DNA from: Planctomycetales bacterium
GTDB lineage: Bacteria; Planctomycetota; Planctomycetia; Isosphaerales; Isosphaeraceae
Direction of reading: 5' to 3'
NCBI GenBank assembly: GCA_027452145.1
Contig: DAIDHB010000146.1
Span: 1 to 39,533, forward strand
Length of the DNA: 39,533 bases
The notes below the pieces were generated by a model. It saw only the letters and a list, made by a program, of their open reading frames with translations, did no database searches and had not been told where the DNA came from. Of this stretch, positions 1 to 8,463 are shown piece after piece. The position numbers and the translations under genes are program-made. Numbering within the stretch: position 1 is the stretch's first letter; each line of letters starts with the position of its first letter.

Positions 1-4
1 GGTC

Positions 5-51
5 ACCCTCCCGGCCGCGACCCCGCGTGGCGGGGTCGCGGCCGGGAGGGT
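5..51. terminator. perfect 21-bp GC hairpin, probable terminator of an upstream gene
   Basis: Positions 5-25 and 31-51 are exact reverse complements, 21 bp each, around a 5-nt loop (CGTGG, 26-30). The stem is almost pure G/C. No T-tract follows, so classical intrinsic termination is not proven. The position between the window edge and the next gene fits a transcript end or an mRNA-stabilising hairpin of a gene outside the window. Confidence 0.55.
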
Positions 52-92
52 CCATCGCGACGATTTGATGTGTGACGCGGCATTCCAACCCC

Positions 93-140
93 GGGGGGCT
101 AACGCCCCCCAGCTACGTCCGATCGCCCCCTAACGGGGGC
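93..140. repeat. pair of G/C hairpins with identical TAAC loops
   Basis: GGGGGGC-TAAC-GCCCCCC (93-110) is followed by GCCCCC-TAAC-GGGGGC (125-140). The arms are in opposite order in the two copies, so the first arm could also pair with the third and the second with the fourth. The pair lies in the probable leader of the MCE gene. It looks like a mobile intergenic palindrome of the kind common in planctomycete genomes; a regulatory role is only possible. Confidence 0.5.
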
Positions 141-218
141 TCAGAGCCCTGCCGGGACAGACTCTCATTACAGGAAGATACGCGACGGACGACGGACAAT
201 GCACCAGGAGAGATCGCG

Positions 219-1337
219 ATGAGTCGCAACCGCGTCAGTCCCTGGCGTGCGATGGTCAGCCTGGGCTTCGTGCTGGCTGTGGTGGCCCTGGCCGGGCTCG
301 GGATTCACCGGGTGGCGGGGCGACACTGGCGGGTGCAGCCGGCGTTCCGGGTGCGCGCCGAGTTCTCCTCGATCGGCGGGCTGGAGGCCGGGCACCGGGT
401 GCGGTTCCAGGGGATCGACGCGGGCGTGGTCGAGCAGATCGTGCCGCCGTCGGAGCCCGGCCGGCCGGTCGGCCTGGTGCTCCGGATCGACGAACGACTC
501 CGTCCGCTGGTGCGCGAGGATACCATCGCGCGGATCATCTCGGAGGGCCTGGTCGGCTCGAAGGTCGTCGAGCTGACCGCGGGCCGGCCGGACGCGCCGG
601 CCGTCGCCGACATGGGCCGGATCGCCTCGGCGCGGCCGGTCGAGCTGGCCGACGTGCTCGAGCGCGCGTCGGCCTCCCTCGGGCGGCTCGACGCCCTGGC
701 CTCGTCGGCCGAGCGCGGGCTCGGCGAGATCAACGCGATCGCCGGGACCATCCGCCGCGGCGAGGGGAGCCTGGGCAAGCTGGTGAATGATGATGCGGTC
801 TATCGGGGGCTGCTCGAGCTCTCGCGCCGAGGCGAGCGTTCGCTCGCGGCGCTCGAGGAGAACCTCACGGCGCTCAAGCAGACCTGGCCGATCTCGCGGT
901 ATTTCGACCGTCGCGCGTACCTCGACCGCGAGCGCGTGCTGTTCCAGCCCGGCTCGCGCCGCAATGGCCGGTCGCTGGCCGCCGACGAGCTGTTCCAGCC
1001 GGGGACCTCGGTGCTCTCACCGATCGGCCGGGGGCGGCTGGACGAGATCGCCGGGTGGTGCAAGCGAGTCGCCCGGCCGAGCTCGCAGGTCGTGATCGCC
1101 GCGTTCACCGATGGGGGCCGCGACGAGGACCTCGCCGAGATCCTCACCCAGGAGCAGGCCGACTCGGTGCGCAACTACCTGGTCGACAATCACTCGATCC
1201 AGTCGGCGGGGTGGTTCAAGCGGCGGAAGGTCGCCTCGGTCGGCTTCGGCAGCCACGCCCCGCGTTCGCTGGACCCGCCGCCGAGCGACCAGCCGTCGCG
1301 ACGCGTCGAGGTGATCGTGTTCACGCCGCAGGCGTGA
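219..1337 (+). CDS. MCE (MlaD-type) lipid-transfer protein fused to an OmpA-like domain
   Basis: A 372-residue protein. Residues about 10-31 form one N-terminal membrane anchor. Residues about 38-118 match an MCE/MlaD domain (the FSSIGGLEAGHRVRFQGI and GLVGSKVVEL segments). Residues 130-225 are helical and probably coiled coil. The last ~130 residues resemble an OmpA/MotB peptidoglycan-binding domain (LFQPGTSVLSPIGRGRLDEI, the VVIAAFTDG strand, the final RRVEVIVF). MCE proteins carry phospholipids between membranes; an OmpA domain would tether this one to the cell wall. The start at 219 is chosen because AGGAG at 206-210 lies 8 nt upstream; an in-frame start at 72 would add 49 low-quality residues and run through the hairpins. 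No MlaE or MlaF partner is visible here; they could lie upstream. The MCE call is firm, the OmpA call good. Confidence 0.85.
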   Translation: MSRNRVSPWRAMVSLGFVLAVVALAGLGIHRVAGRHWRVQPAFRVRAEFSSIGGLEAGHRVRFQGIDAGVVEQIVPPSEPGRPVGLVLRIDERLRPLVREDTIARIISEGLVGSKVVELTAGRPDAPAVADMGRIASARPVELADVLERASASLGRLDALASSAERGLGEINAIAGTIRRGEGSLGKLVNDDAVYRGLLELSRRGERSLAALEENLTALKQTWPISRYFDRRAYLDRERVLFQPGSRRNGRSLAADELFQPGTSVLSPIGRGRLDEIAGWCKRVARPSSQVVIAAFTDGGRDEDLAEILTQEQADSVRNYLVDNHSIQSAGWFKRRKVASVGFGSHAPRSLDPPPSDQPSRRVEVIVFTPQA

Positions 1338-1392
1338 TCCGATCGCGGTGGATTCCAATCCCTCGATCGTCGCCTTGGAACTATCCGAGATA

Positions 1393-1492
1393 CCGGCGAC
1401 GTCAGTCGCCGGGTACTTCGTATTCGCCAACCGGCGACGTCAGTCGCCGGGTCTTGCCTGAAGCGAGAGCACCCGGCGACTCACGTCGCCGG
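1393..1492. repeat. three REP-like palindromes (CCGGCGAC-N4-GTCGCCGG)
   Basis: The same 8-bp arms occur at 1393-1412 (loop GTCA), 1431-1450 (loop GTCA) and 1473-1492 (loop TCAC), about 40 bp apart. They lie between the convergent ends of the MCE gene and the glycoside hydrolase gene. They could act as a two-way terminator or be a REP-type mobile palindrome. The rest of this 247-bp gap shows nothing else. Confidence 0.7.
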
Positions 1493-1584
1493 TTCGCCTG
1501 GAGTTCGCCGCCTGCACCGGCTTACGGCACTCGACACAACGCGCAACACCACATGATCGATTCAGCGATTCTCGGTATGGTTTC

Positions 1585-2907
1585 TTACGGCCCCGGCAGC
1601 GGCTCGGGCGGCTTCGGCGACACCGGCAGCTCGCCGCGGATCATCCGCGTGGCGGCACCGGTGAGCCGCAGGTACCAGTCCGCGGGCAAGCCCTCGTAAT
1701 TCGCGAAGTGCCGGCCGACGGGCGTCGTATTTGTCACCTTGTAAATCGCCGTCCCCTCGTCGACCTCGTCGAACATGCCGACGAACACGGTGCGGATCCC
1801 CAGCTCGCGGAAGATCGCGAACTGGCGCCAGTAGAACTCTCCCTTGCGCCGGGGGATCTGGGTCGAGCCGGGCCGGGCGCGGCGAAGGTTGTCCCACGAG
1901 AAGCCGGGGAACGCCGTCGGCATGTAGCCCTTGCCCGAGCGCTTCAGCTCCGCGAGATCGGGCTCCCACACCGCCTTGCGAATCCGGTCCATCGACGCAT
2001 TGTCATGATAGCGGCCCGCGTCCCAGGGGCTGATGGCGTCGAACGACTGATACACGGCGGTCCACTCCGGGTCGCGGCGCGACTCGCCCTTCAGCGTCCG
2101 CCAGAACGGGTCCACCCCGCCGATCAGGTAGACGCCGCCGTATTTCGAATCCTCGCGGAAGAACTTCACAAGCTCGGCACCCTGCTCGGGCGTCCAGGGC
2201 CGGTCGCGGAAGCCCAGGCCCCACAGCAGGACCACCGGCTTCCCCTGGTGGTGCAGGTAACGCGCGTCCTCGCGGACCTTCACCCGGTCGCAGAGGAACT
2301 TCCAGTCGTTCTTGACGAGTTCGGTCGACGCGCCTCGGCCCATCGAGAGATCGAGCATCATGGCCCAGACGCGGCCCTCGCGGTGGCAGCCCTCGCGGAC
2401 GTTGGCGAGCACGGTGTTCACATGCCGGAACCGCCGCGGGTCGCGGGTCTCGCCGACGAACCGGCTGAGGAACACGCCGTCGATGCCGTACTCGCGCATC
2501 CAGCGGAAGTGCGCGAGGACCGGCCCCTTGCGGAAGGCGCTGTAGAGCCGGGCCGGCGATCCGTCGGGCATCTTCAAGCCGGGGACCTCGGCCAGGTCGG
2601 CCGGGTCGTACTCGGAGACGTCCGGCCAGAGATCGACGGTGAACCGGCCGCCGTCGGGTCGCTCCAGGCCGTTGCCCCAGTGGACGAATCCGAACCCGCT
2701 GCCGTCGCCGGGCGTGTTGAACCACCCTTGATAGCCGCACAGGACCTTGCCGTCGAGCGTCGAGGCATCAACCCCGGCGCGGGAGGGGCCGTGATACGGG
2801 CCGAGCCACGGCTCGTCGGCCGTCGCCTGGGCCGGAGATTCGGTGGGGACAAGCCACGCCAGGAGTGCCAGGAGGGCGACGCCCGCGGGATGCAGGATTC
2901 GAGTCAT
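1585..2907 (-). CDS. secreted glycoside hydrolase, GH71/GH99-like
   Basis: A 440-residue protein. The N-terminus (MTRILHPAGVALLALLAW, then SPAQA) is a signal peptide with a likely cut near residue 25. The body resembles the GH71/99-like clan of retaining alpha-mannanase/glucanase type barrels: GYQGWF near residue 55, EYGIDGVFLSRF, GKPVVLLWGLGF, and near the C-terminus FDEVDEGTAI. The last motif aligns with the GH99 'NEWHEGT' signature and places candidate acidic catalytic residues at Glu381 and Glu384. Such enzymes act on polysaccharides outside the cytoplasm; the substrate here is unknown. The ATG at 2907 follows AAGGGAG about 10 nt upstream. It is a single gene, convergent with the MCE gene, with no transporter or regulator beside it. 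Confidence 0.82.
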   Translation of the reverse strand: MTRILHPAGVALLALLAWLVPTESPAQATADEPWLGPYHGPSRAGVDASTLDGKVLCGYQGWFNTPGDGSGFGFVHWGNGLERPDGGRFTVDLWPDVSEYDPADLAEVPGLKMPDGSPARLYSAFRKGPVLAHFRWMREYGIDGVFLSRFVGETRDPRRFRHVNTVLANVREGCHREGRVWAMMLDLSMGRGASTELVKNDWKFLCDRVKVREDARYLHHQGKPVVLLWGLGFRDRPWTPEQGAELVKFFREDSKYGGVYLIGGVDPFWRTLKGESRRDPEWTAVYQSFDAISPWDAGRYHDNASMDRIRKAVWEPDLAELKRSGKGYMPTAFPGFSWDNLRRARPGSTQIPRRKGEFYWRQFAIFRELGIRTVFVGMFDEVDEGTAIYKVTNTTPVGRHFANYEGLPADWYLRLTGAATRMIRGELPVSPKPPEPLPGP

Positions 2908-3265
2908 GGCCGGTGAGCTCCCTTCGCGACGAGATTCTTCGTTCCGGTTCATTGTACGGGGGTCATGAGGCGCCGCGTCCAGCCGCGGGCGCGGATCCCC
3001 CCGAAAGGCGGGGGGTTTCCGCCCAGCCGGCGCGGGGGAACCGCCGGAACTCCCGGGAACGGCGGGTGTTATCGACGGTGGCACGCCGGGTGCGAGATGA
3101 GCCGGCCAAGGCCGTCGCGAGATCGATCGATCGAATCGATCCGGGCCGATCGGGGCGGATCGCCTCGGCAGTCGATCGAGGCCAGTGCCAGTGCCAGTGC
3201 AGGGCAGGGCCGGCCGGGGTCGACCTCGCCGCGAGCCGCCGGGAAGCGAGAAAGGAGAGCGTTCC
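2908..3265. other. divergent intergenic region with simple repeats
   Basis: This 358-bp gap separates two divergent genes and must carry both promoters, though no clear -35/-10 pair is visible. It contains a CCCCCC-N7-GGGGGG hairpin (2997-3015) followed by TTT, a GATC-rich tract with (GATC)3 and further GATCG units (3121-3180), and a (GCCAGT)3 tandem repeat (3181-3198). No gene is supported. Confidence 0.5.
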
Positions 3266-4054
3266 ATGCTGCTCAGATTGCTGGGCGCGACCGCGTCGGG
3301 CCTGTTATGCCTGACCCTGATGGGGATGATGCCCGCATCGTCGCGCGAGACCCAGGAGCCGCCGCCGGGGAAGAAGAAGGAGTTCCGCGGCAAGAGGGGC
3401 GAGCCCGGGAAGAAGAAGGAGGAGCCCCGCAAGAAGGGGGACGAGGGTCCCGAGGGCGACCTCAACCGGGCGTACAACCTGCTGCACCGGCTGCGTGCCG
3501 AGGGGCAGTCGGCCGGTCGGTCGGACCCGCGGCTGCGGGAGTGGACCGACCGCGCGGTCGAGTACTACCGCAACGGGCTGAAGGCCCTGAAGGAAGACAA
3601 CGCGCAGCTCGCGCACGAGTACGGGGCGATCGCGCACGACCTGGCGCGGGCGGTCGAGCACACGCGGAATGCCTCGCTGTTCGACCGGGCAGACGACGAC
3701 CTCCCGGCCCCGCCGCAGCTTCGCCGCCGCGGACGCGACGGCGAGGTGCGCAAGGACCTGACCAAGGCCTACGAGCGGATCCGCGACGGGGACGACGGTA
3801 GCGACGCCGGCCCGAAGGCCGCGTATTACCGCGACGCCGCCCGCGACCTGTATCGCGCCGCCCGGCGCGACTACGAGGCCGGCCGGATGGAGCGCTCCGC
3901 CGAGCTCTCCCGCGCCGCCGAGGCCATGACGCACGTCGCCGAGCACCTCGGCCACGCCGCCGACGTCCGCGAAACGTCCCCGGCCCGCCCCGGGCGTGAA
4001 GGAACCCAGGCCGACCGCGACGGTCGGATCCTGCCCCCGCCGCCCGAGCCCTGA
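3266..4054 (+). CDS. Lys-rich secreted hypothetical protein with a duplicated helical module
   Basis: A 262-residue protein that I do not recognise. It starts with a signal peptide (MLLRLLGATASGLLCLTLMG). A strongly charged linker of Lys/Glu/Pro/Gly follows (residues about 30-60, with GKKKE twice). Two related helical segments of roughly 60-65 residues come next: one begins DLNRAYNLLHRLR and the second DLTKAYERIR. Each continues as paired amphipathic helices rich in Ala, Arg and Glu, TPR-like in character. The tail is Pro-rich. The start is supported by AAAGGAGAG 5-8 nt before the ATG. It is probably periplasmic. No catalytic motif is seen and the neighbours give no functional clue. Confidence 0.7.
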   Translation: MLLRLLGATASGLLCLTLMGMMPASSRETQEPPPGKKKEFRGKRGEPGKKKEEPRKKGDEGPEGDLNRAYNLLHRLRAEGQSAGRSDPRLREWTDRAVEYYRNGLKALKEDNAQLAHEYGAIAHDLARAVEHTRNASLFDRADDDLPAPPQLRRRGRDGEVRKDLTKAYERIRDGDDGSDAGPKAAYYRDAARDLYRAARRDYEAGRMERSAELSRAAEAMTHVAEHLGHAADVRETSPARPGREGTQADRDGRILPPPPEP

Positions 4055-4163
4055 GCCCGCGCGGCATCAAGACCGGGAGGGCGCGGCGCGGTCCGCCACA
4101 CCGCGAGCGAGGCACGGACGCCGCCCCGCGCCGCCACCCTCCGCCCTCCCGGGCTCGATCTCA

Positions 4164-4224
4164 GACGGATGGGACCGCAATGGACCGGACGGGACCGGAT
4201 CGGATCGGACCAAATCCATCCGTC
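4164..4224 (+). promoter_or_regulatory. 9-bp inverted repeat enclosing GGACC/GGATC repeats upstream of the MFS gene
   Basis: GACGGATGG (4164-4172) and CCATCCGTC (4216-4224) are exact inverse copies. Between them lie short repeats of the GGACCGGAC and CGGATCGGATCGG type. The structure lies in the 267-bp leader of the MFS gene. It could fold in RNA or bind a regulator; there is no direct evidence for either. Confidence 0.25.
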
Positions 4225-4321
4225 CCGCCCCGCCCCGCGATCCTCGTCCGGCTGTCGCCCGCCGACGGCCAGCAGCCGCGAACTTCCGACCTTTTCATCA
4301 CACACGACCTGGTAATTCATC

Positions 4322-5629
4322 ATGGACTGGCGCAATCGTATCGGACTCTATGGGGCCTATTTCTTCGGCATGGCGGGGATCGGCTTCACGCTCCCCTATC
4401 TGCCGCTGTACCTGAAAGAGCGCGGGCTGTCCGACCGCGAGATCGGGATCATCTCGACGCTGGCGGCGCTCAGCGCGCTGGCGCAGTTCGTGGTCGGCCT
4501 CTGGTCCGACCGGATCGGCCGGCACCGACCTTTTTTGCTCGTCTCGCTGGGCGTGCTGGCGGTGTCGACCTGGGCCCTGCCGAGGGCGCCGGGGGGCGTC
4601 TGGCTGGGGATCGCCGTGGTCCTGTTCGCCGAGAACGGCATCTGCCGCGCCATCGCCGAGAGCCAGTCGGGCGCCGAGGCCGTGGCGCTGGCCGGGCCGG
4701 GGCAGGTCGGCCGCTCGCTCGGGGCCCTGCGGTTCTGGAAGCCGATCGGGATCGTCTCGATCCTGCTCCTGGGCGGCTGGATGGCCGGGAAGTGGGGCGT
4801 CGGCTCGATTCTCGCGCCGCTGGCGGTCGTGCAGTCGCTGGCGTTCGTCTCGGCGCTATTCATCCGCGAATCGAAGCCGCACGCCGCGCACGCGGATGAT
4901 CCGATGGCCGACGAGGTCGACGGGCCCGGCGCGGTCCGCACCGACCCGGCCGCAAAGGCGGGCCGGGATTACTGGCGTGACCCGGCGCTCTGGGCGTTCA
5001 TCGCGGCGATGGTTTTGTTCCACGCGGCCAACGCGCCGGGGGGGGTGTACCTCGGGCTATTCCTGAGCGGCGACCTGCACGCGTCGGCCCAGCAAGTGGC
5101 GATTGCGTTCGTGGTGAGCATGGCCGCCTGGATGCTGGTCGTCCGCCCGGCGGGTACACTGGCGGATCGCTGGGGCCGCCGGCCGCTGCTGATCGTCGCG
5201 TGGGCCGTGATGGCGGCGCGGCTGGGGATCGCCGCCGTGGCGAGGAATGCCGGGGAAGTCGTGGCCAACCAGGCGCTCGACGGCCTGGCCAACGGGCTGT
5301 TCGCGGTGCTCGCCGCGGCCTGGGTGACCGACCGGCTGGGCGGGGCCCGGCGCGCCGGCGAGGCCCAGGCGATCGTCGGCACGTCGCTGGTCTTCGGCTC
5401 GGCGCTGGGGCCGTATCTCTCGGCCTTGTGGGTCGAGACCCTCGGCTACCGCGGGCTGTTCGGCGTCCTGGCGGGCGTCGGCGCCGCCGCCACGCTGCTG
5501 GTCCTCTTCGCCGTCCCCGAGTCGCTCGCCCGCGGCAGCGGCAAGGACGAGCCGGACGGCCGCGCCGCCGCCCGGCTCCCCGAGCTGGCGGCGGCCACGC
5601 TGGCCCCCGGCGAATCTCCCGGCGCGTGA
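4322..5629 (+). CDS. MFS transporter, 12-TM type
   Basis: A 435-residue integral membrane protein of the major facilitator superfamily. The typical loop 2-3 motif is present as GLWSDRIGRHRP (59-70) and its counterpart in the second half as GTLADRWGRRP (about 277-287). About twelve hydrophobic segments are visible, with a charged cytoplasmic loop near residues 180-220 (KPHAAHADDP...KAGRDYW) between the two halves. It resembles the sugar/drug MFS_1 group, but the substrate cannot be told. The ATG at 4322 sits at the natural N-terminus (MDWRNRIGLYG) and has no clear Shine-Dalgarno sequence. It ends 84 bp before the next permease gene on the same strand, so the two may be co-transcribed. Confidence 0.85.
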   Translation: MDWRNRIGLYGAYFFGMAGIGFTLPYLPLYLKERGLSDREIGIISTLAALSALAQFVVGLWSDRIGRHRPFLLVSLGVLAVSTWALPRAPGGVWLGIAVVLFAENGICRAIAESQSGAEAVALAGPGQVGRSLGALRFWKPIGIVSILLLGGWMAGKWGVGSILAPLAVVQSLAFVSALFIRESKPHAAHADDPMADEVDGPGAVRTDPAAKAGRDYWRDPALWAFIAAMVLFHAANAPGGVYLGLFLSGDLHASAQQVAIAFVVSMAAWMLVVRPAGTLADRWGRRPLLIVAWAVMAARLGIAAVARNAGEVVANQALDGLANGLFAVLAAAWVTDRLGGARRAGEAQAIVGTSLVFGSALGPYLSALWVETLGYRGLFGVLAGVGAAATLLVLFAVPESLARGSGKDEPDGRAAARLPELAAATLAPGESPGA

Positions 5630-5713
5630 GGGGTGAAAACGACACCCGCGCGCTCCCGTACGAAGCGGCCGCCTGATCCACGAACGAACGAACAACCTTC
5701 TTCTCGAATCGAC

Positions 5714-7003
5714 ATGATGACCGACCCAACATTCGCGACCGCCGCGCCCGACCGGATGGCCTGGATCACGGCGGCGATCTTCGGCCTGACATACCTGTTC
5801 CTGGCGATCGGCAAGGTGCCGACCCTGCGGATCGACCGCGCCGGCATCGCCCTGGTGGGCGCCTCGGCGCTGCTGGCGATGCGGGTGCTCGACCTGGGTG
5901 CCGCGGCCCGCTCGGTGGACGAGGCGACCATCTTCCTGCTGTTCGGCATGATGATCGTGGTGGCCTACGTGCGGCTCTCGGGCTTCTTCGAGCTGGTGAC
6001 GCACTGGATCGCGTCGCGTCGGCTGGGCCCGCGCGGGCTGTTGGCCCTGACGATCGCCCTGGCCGGCGTGCTCTCGGCGTTCCTGGTCAACGACGTGGTC
6101 TGCGTCGCCATGACGCCGCTGGTGCTCGACCTCTGCCGGCGCCGGCGGCTGCCCGTGGTCCCCTACCTGATCGGCCTGGCCACGGGGTCGAACATCGGGT
6201 CGGTGGCGACGATCACGGGCAACCCGCAGAACATCATCATCGGCACATTGTCGCACATCACATATATCCGGTTCGCCGCGAGGCTGGCGCCCGTGGCCGC
6301 GCTCGGCCTGGTGATCAACTTCGTCGTGCTCTCGCTCCTGTATTCCCGGTCGCTGAACGCCGCCGCGAACGCCGCCGCGGCCAACGCGACGGACGACTCC
6401 TCGGCCGACGAGGCCGACGACCCGCACATCCACCGCGGGCTCCTGGTGAAGTGCCTGTGCGTCACGGCGGCGATGATCGCGCTGTTCTTCGCCGGCCAGC
6501 CGATCGCGATCGTGGCGCTGGCCGCGGCGGCGATCCTCCTGCTCGACCGCGTCCGGCCCGAGAAGGTCTACCACCAGATCGACTGGCCGTTGCTGGTGAT
6601 GTTCGCCGGGCTGTTCATCGTTGTCCGGGCGTTCGAGGTGCACGTCGTGCATTCGTGGAACCTCGAGAGCTGGACGGCGGTCCGCAACTCGCCGGTTGTG
6701 CTGGTCAGCGGGCTGTCGGTGCTGCTGTCGAACCTGGTCTCGAACGTACCCGCCGTGCTATTGTTCCGCCCCCTGATGGAGGTGATCCCCCAGAAGGAGA
6801 CGGCCTGGCTGGCGCTGGCGATGTCGAGCACGCTGGCCGGCAACCTGACGATGCTGGGCTCGGTCGCCAACCTGATCGTCGTCGAGAGCGCCCGCCGCTC
6901 GCGGATCGAGCTGACCTTCGGCGAGTTCCTCAAGGTCGGCGTGCCGCTCACCCTGCTGACCACGCTGGTCGGCATCGCCTGGCTGTCGTGGACGCATTAC
7001 TGA
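5714..7003 (+). CDS. ArsB/NhaD-type ion permease (SLC13/IT superfamily)
   Basis: A 429-residue polytopic membrane protein. The ion-transporter signatures of the ArsB/NhaD/CitMHS group are clear: SAFLVNDVVCVAMTPLVLDL near residue 120, GSNIGSVATITGNPQNIIIG near 156-175, and in the second half SNLVSNVPAVLLFRPL and AGNLTMLGSVANLIVVE. These paired re-entrant Asn/Pro/Gly motifs bind the substrate ion in this family. The substrate could be arsenite, Na+ or an organic anion; no arsenic genes are nearby. A GTG at 5633 would add 27 hydrophilic residues; I prefer the ATG at 5714 (or 5717), although neither has a good ribosome binding site. Confidence 0.85.
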   Translation: MMTDPTFATAAPDRMAWITAAIFGLTYLFLAIGKVPTLRIDRAGIALVGASALLAMRVLDLGAAARSVDEATIFLLFGMMIVVAYVRLSGFFELVTHWIASRRLGPRGLLALTIALAGVLSAFLVNDVVCVAMTPLVLDLCRRRRLPVVPYLIGLATGSNIGSVATITGNPQNIIIGTLSHITYIRFAARLAPVAALGLVINFVVLSLLYSRSLNAAANAAAANATDDSSADEADDPHIHRGLLVKCLCVTAAMIALFFAGQPIAIVALAAAAILLLDRVRPEKVYHQIDWPLLVMFAGLFIVVRAFEVHVVHSWNLESWTAVRNSPVVLVSGLSVLLSNLVSNVPAVLLFRPLMEVIPQKETAWLALAMSSTLAGNLTMLGSVANLIVVESARRSRIELTFGEFLKVGVPLTLLTTLVGIAWLSWTHY

Positions 7004-7131
7004 GACTGGGACCCGCTGACGGGGCCTGGTTCCCGGGCCGACCGGAAGGCATCAGCGGGCTCGTGGATGAGGAAGTCGATCCGATCGCGGGTCGGGGGCA
7101 CGCCTGGAGGATGTGATGCCTTCACAAGCTC

Positions 7132-8118
7132 TCAGCCGAACGTGAGCGCCCGCCTGTAAGCGGCGGCGACGTCGGGATAGATCGGCATGTCGGGGGAGAC
7201 GCTGCCGTGCTCGCCGGGGTTGTGGTGATCGAAGAACGTCGCGACCCGGACGCCGTAACGCCGCAGGTAGTCCGAGAACTCGCCGATCGTCGACACCCGG
7301 GCGTTCTGCTGCGCGATGGGGTCGTCGGGCGTCCCCATGAGCGTGATGGGCACGTGCGAGCGAGGCGGCTTCGGCCAGGTCAGCTCGCTGGAATAGCGGA
7401 ATCCGTCGATCGCGCGGTGCTGGGTCGTGGCGTTCCGCTCGAGCGGCGCGCTGACGGTGATGATCCGGTTGGGCTGGACGGTCGTCGCCGGATAGGACGG
7501 CGAGTAGTTGATCAGCGCCAGCGCGGTGCCGCCGGCGGAGAGTCCGGTCTCGGTGATATCGGTGACGGGCCGGCCGATCAGGCTCTGGACGATCGGGAGG
7601 CTCTCGTCGATCCCGACCGCGACGTCATCCACGGGCGCCGGCCACGTCGCATTGCCGAGCAATCGGTATCCGACCGACACGACGGCGATGCCCTGGGCCA
7701 GGTCGACATGGGCGTAGGGATTGATCTCGCCGGAGGTGACCTGGCCCTTGTGGAAGCCGCCCGAGTGGACGATCAGGTCAACCTGGCCGGTGGGGTCGGC
7801 CGGCAGCATGACCCAGAGCTGCTGCTGCGGGTCGGGGCCGAACTGGTAGGCCCGGGCCGTCTGCCAGATGGGGTCCGTCGAGACGAGCGCGCCGGGGTCG
7901 GAAACGGCCCGCGGCTGGGGGTAATACTGCGGCGGAGCCGGGACGATGGGGGCCAGACCGGGAGCCAGTGCCGGAGGCGCCGCGCCGCCGGAGAGCAGCG
8001 AGCGTGTTTCCAGCGGCTCGAGGGCGCGAGCACGGCGCGCCGGGCGGCGACGGCGTGAATCGGTCGGGGCGGATCGGACGCGGCGGCGACGGGCGGCCGA
8101 CGCGGAGAAGGGCCACAT
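7132..8118 (-). CDS. secreted alpha/beta hydrolase (carboxylesterase/feruloyl esterase-like) with planctomycete N-terminal motif
   Basis: A 328-residue protein. The N-terminus is very Arg-rich and carries ALEPLETRSLLSG (32-44), the motif found at the N-terminus of many exported planctomycete proteins. The body is an alpha/beta hydrolase of the BD-FAE/esterase type: oxyanion-hole HSGG (118-121), strand VVSVGYRLLG, DDVAVGIDE, nucleophile elbow GLSAGG with Ser194, a probable acid in GTPDD (Asp265/266), and His304 in the HHNPGEHGSV segment. It should cleave an ester outside the cytoplasm; the substrate is unknown. The ATG at 8118 is the first in-frame ATG that keeps the motif near the N-terminus; upstream codons are open but look like noise. 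It lies downstream of the giant surface-protein gene on the same strand, 345 bp away. Confidence 0.8.
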   Translation of the reverse strand: MWPFSASAARRRRVRSAPTDSRRRRPARRARALEPLETRSLLSGGAAPPALAPGLAPIVPAPPQYYPQPRAVSDPGALVSTDPIWQTARAYQFGPDPQQQLWVMLPADPTGQVDLIVHSGGFHKGQVTSGEINPYAHVDLAQGIAVVSVGYRLLGNATWPAPVDDVAVGIDESLPIVQSLIGRPVTDITETGLSAGGTALALINYSPSYPATTVQPNRIITVSAPLERNATTQHRAIDGFRYSSELTWPKPPRSHVPITLMGTPDDPIAQQNARVSTIGEFSDYLRRYGVRVATFFDHHNPGEHGSVSPDMPIYPDVAAAYRRALTFG

Positions 8119-8463
8119 GGAAGCACCCTGCGATGGGGATCTCTGGTACGCGGCCGGACCCGCACCGTTGCGGGAGGGATTCGGCGTCCGAAAACGAGCG
8201 AGTCGCGGTCCGGTCAGGACGGCGGAAACGGCGGACCGTCGCACGGGGTCGGGCGCCCGGGCCGTCCCGATTCGTCGGATCGAGGCGGCGACCCTCGGCG
8301 GGGCCTTCCCCGGCCGGGGACGGTCGGACACCGGCCGCCCCGGTCCGCCGTATCGGTGCCCTGGACCTCGGGACACTCTTCGACGAATGCTTTCCAGGTT
8401 ACCCGACACCGCCGTCGATCGTCCAGTGGCCGGATTCGCCGCCCGCCGGGGCAGCTCGGCCGA
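8119..8463. other. gene-free gap upstream of the hydrolase gene
   Basis: 345 bp between the end of the giant gene and the start of the hydrolase gene, both on the minus strand. It is high-GC. I see no repeat, terminator-like hairpin with a T-tract or convincing promoter. Open frames on both strands here have no recognisable protein features. Confidence 0.4.

Noticed and set aside
72..218. Longer N-terminus for the MCE protein starting at 72
   Set aside because: It would translate the two G/C hairpins and lacks a ribosome binding site, while 219 has AGGAG at the right distance.
5057..6652. 531-codon open frame on the - strand over the MFS and ion-permease genes
   Set aside because: Crosses two good membrane-protein genes; composition rich in Arg, Gln, His and Asp is a shadow pattern.
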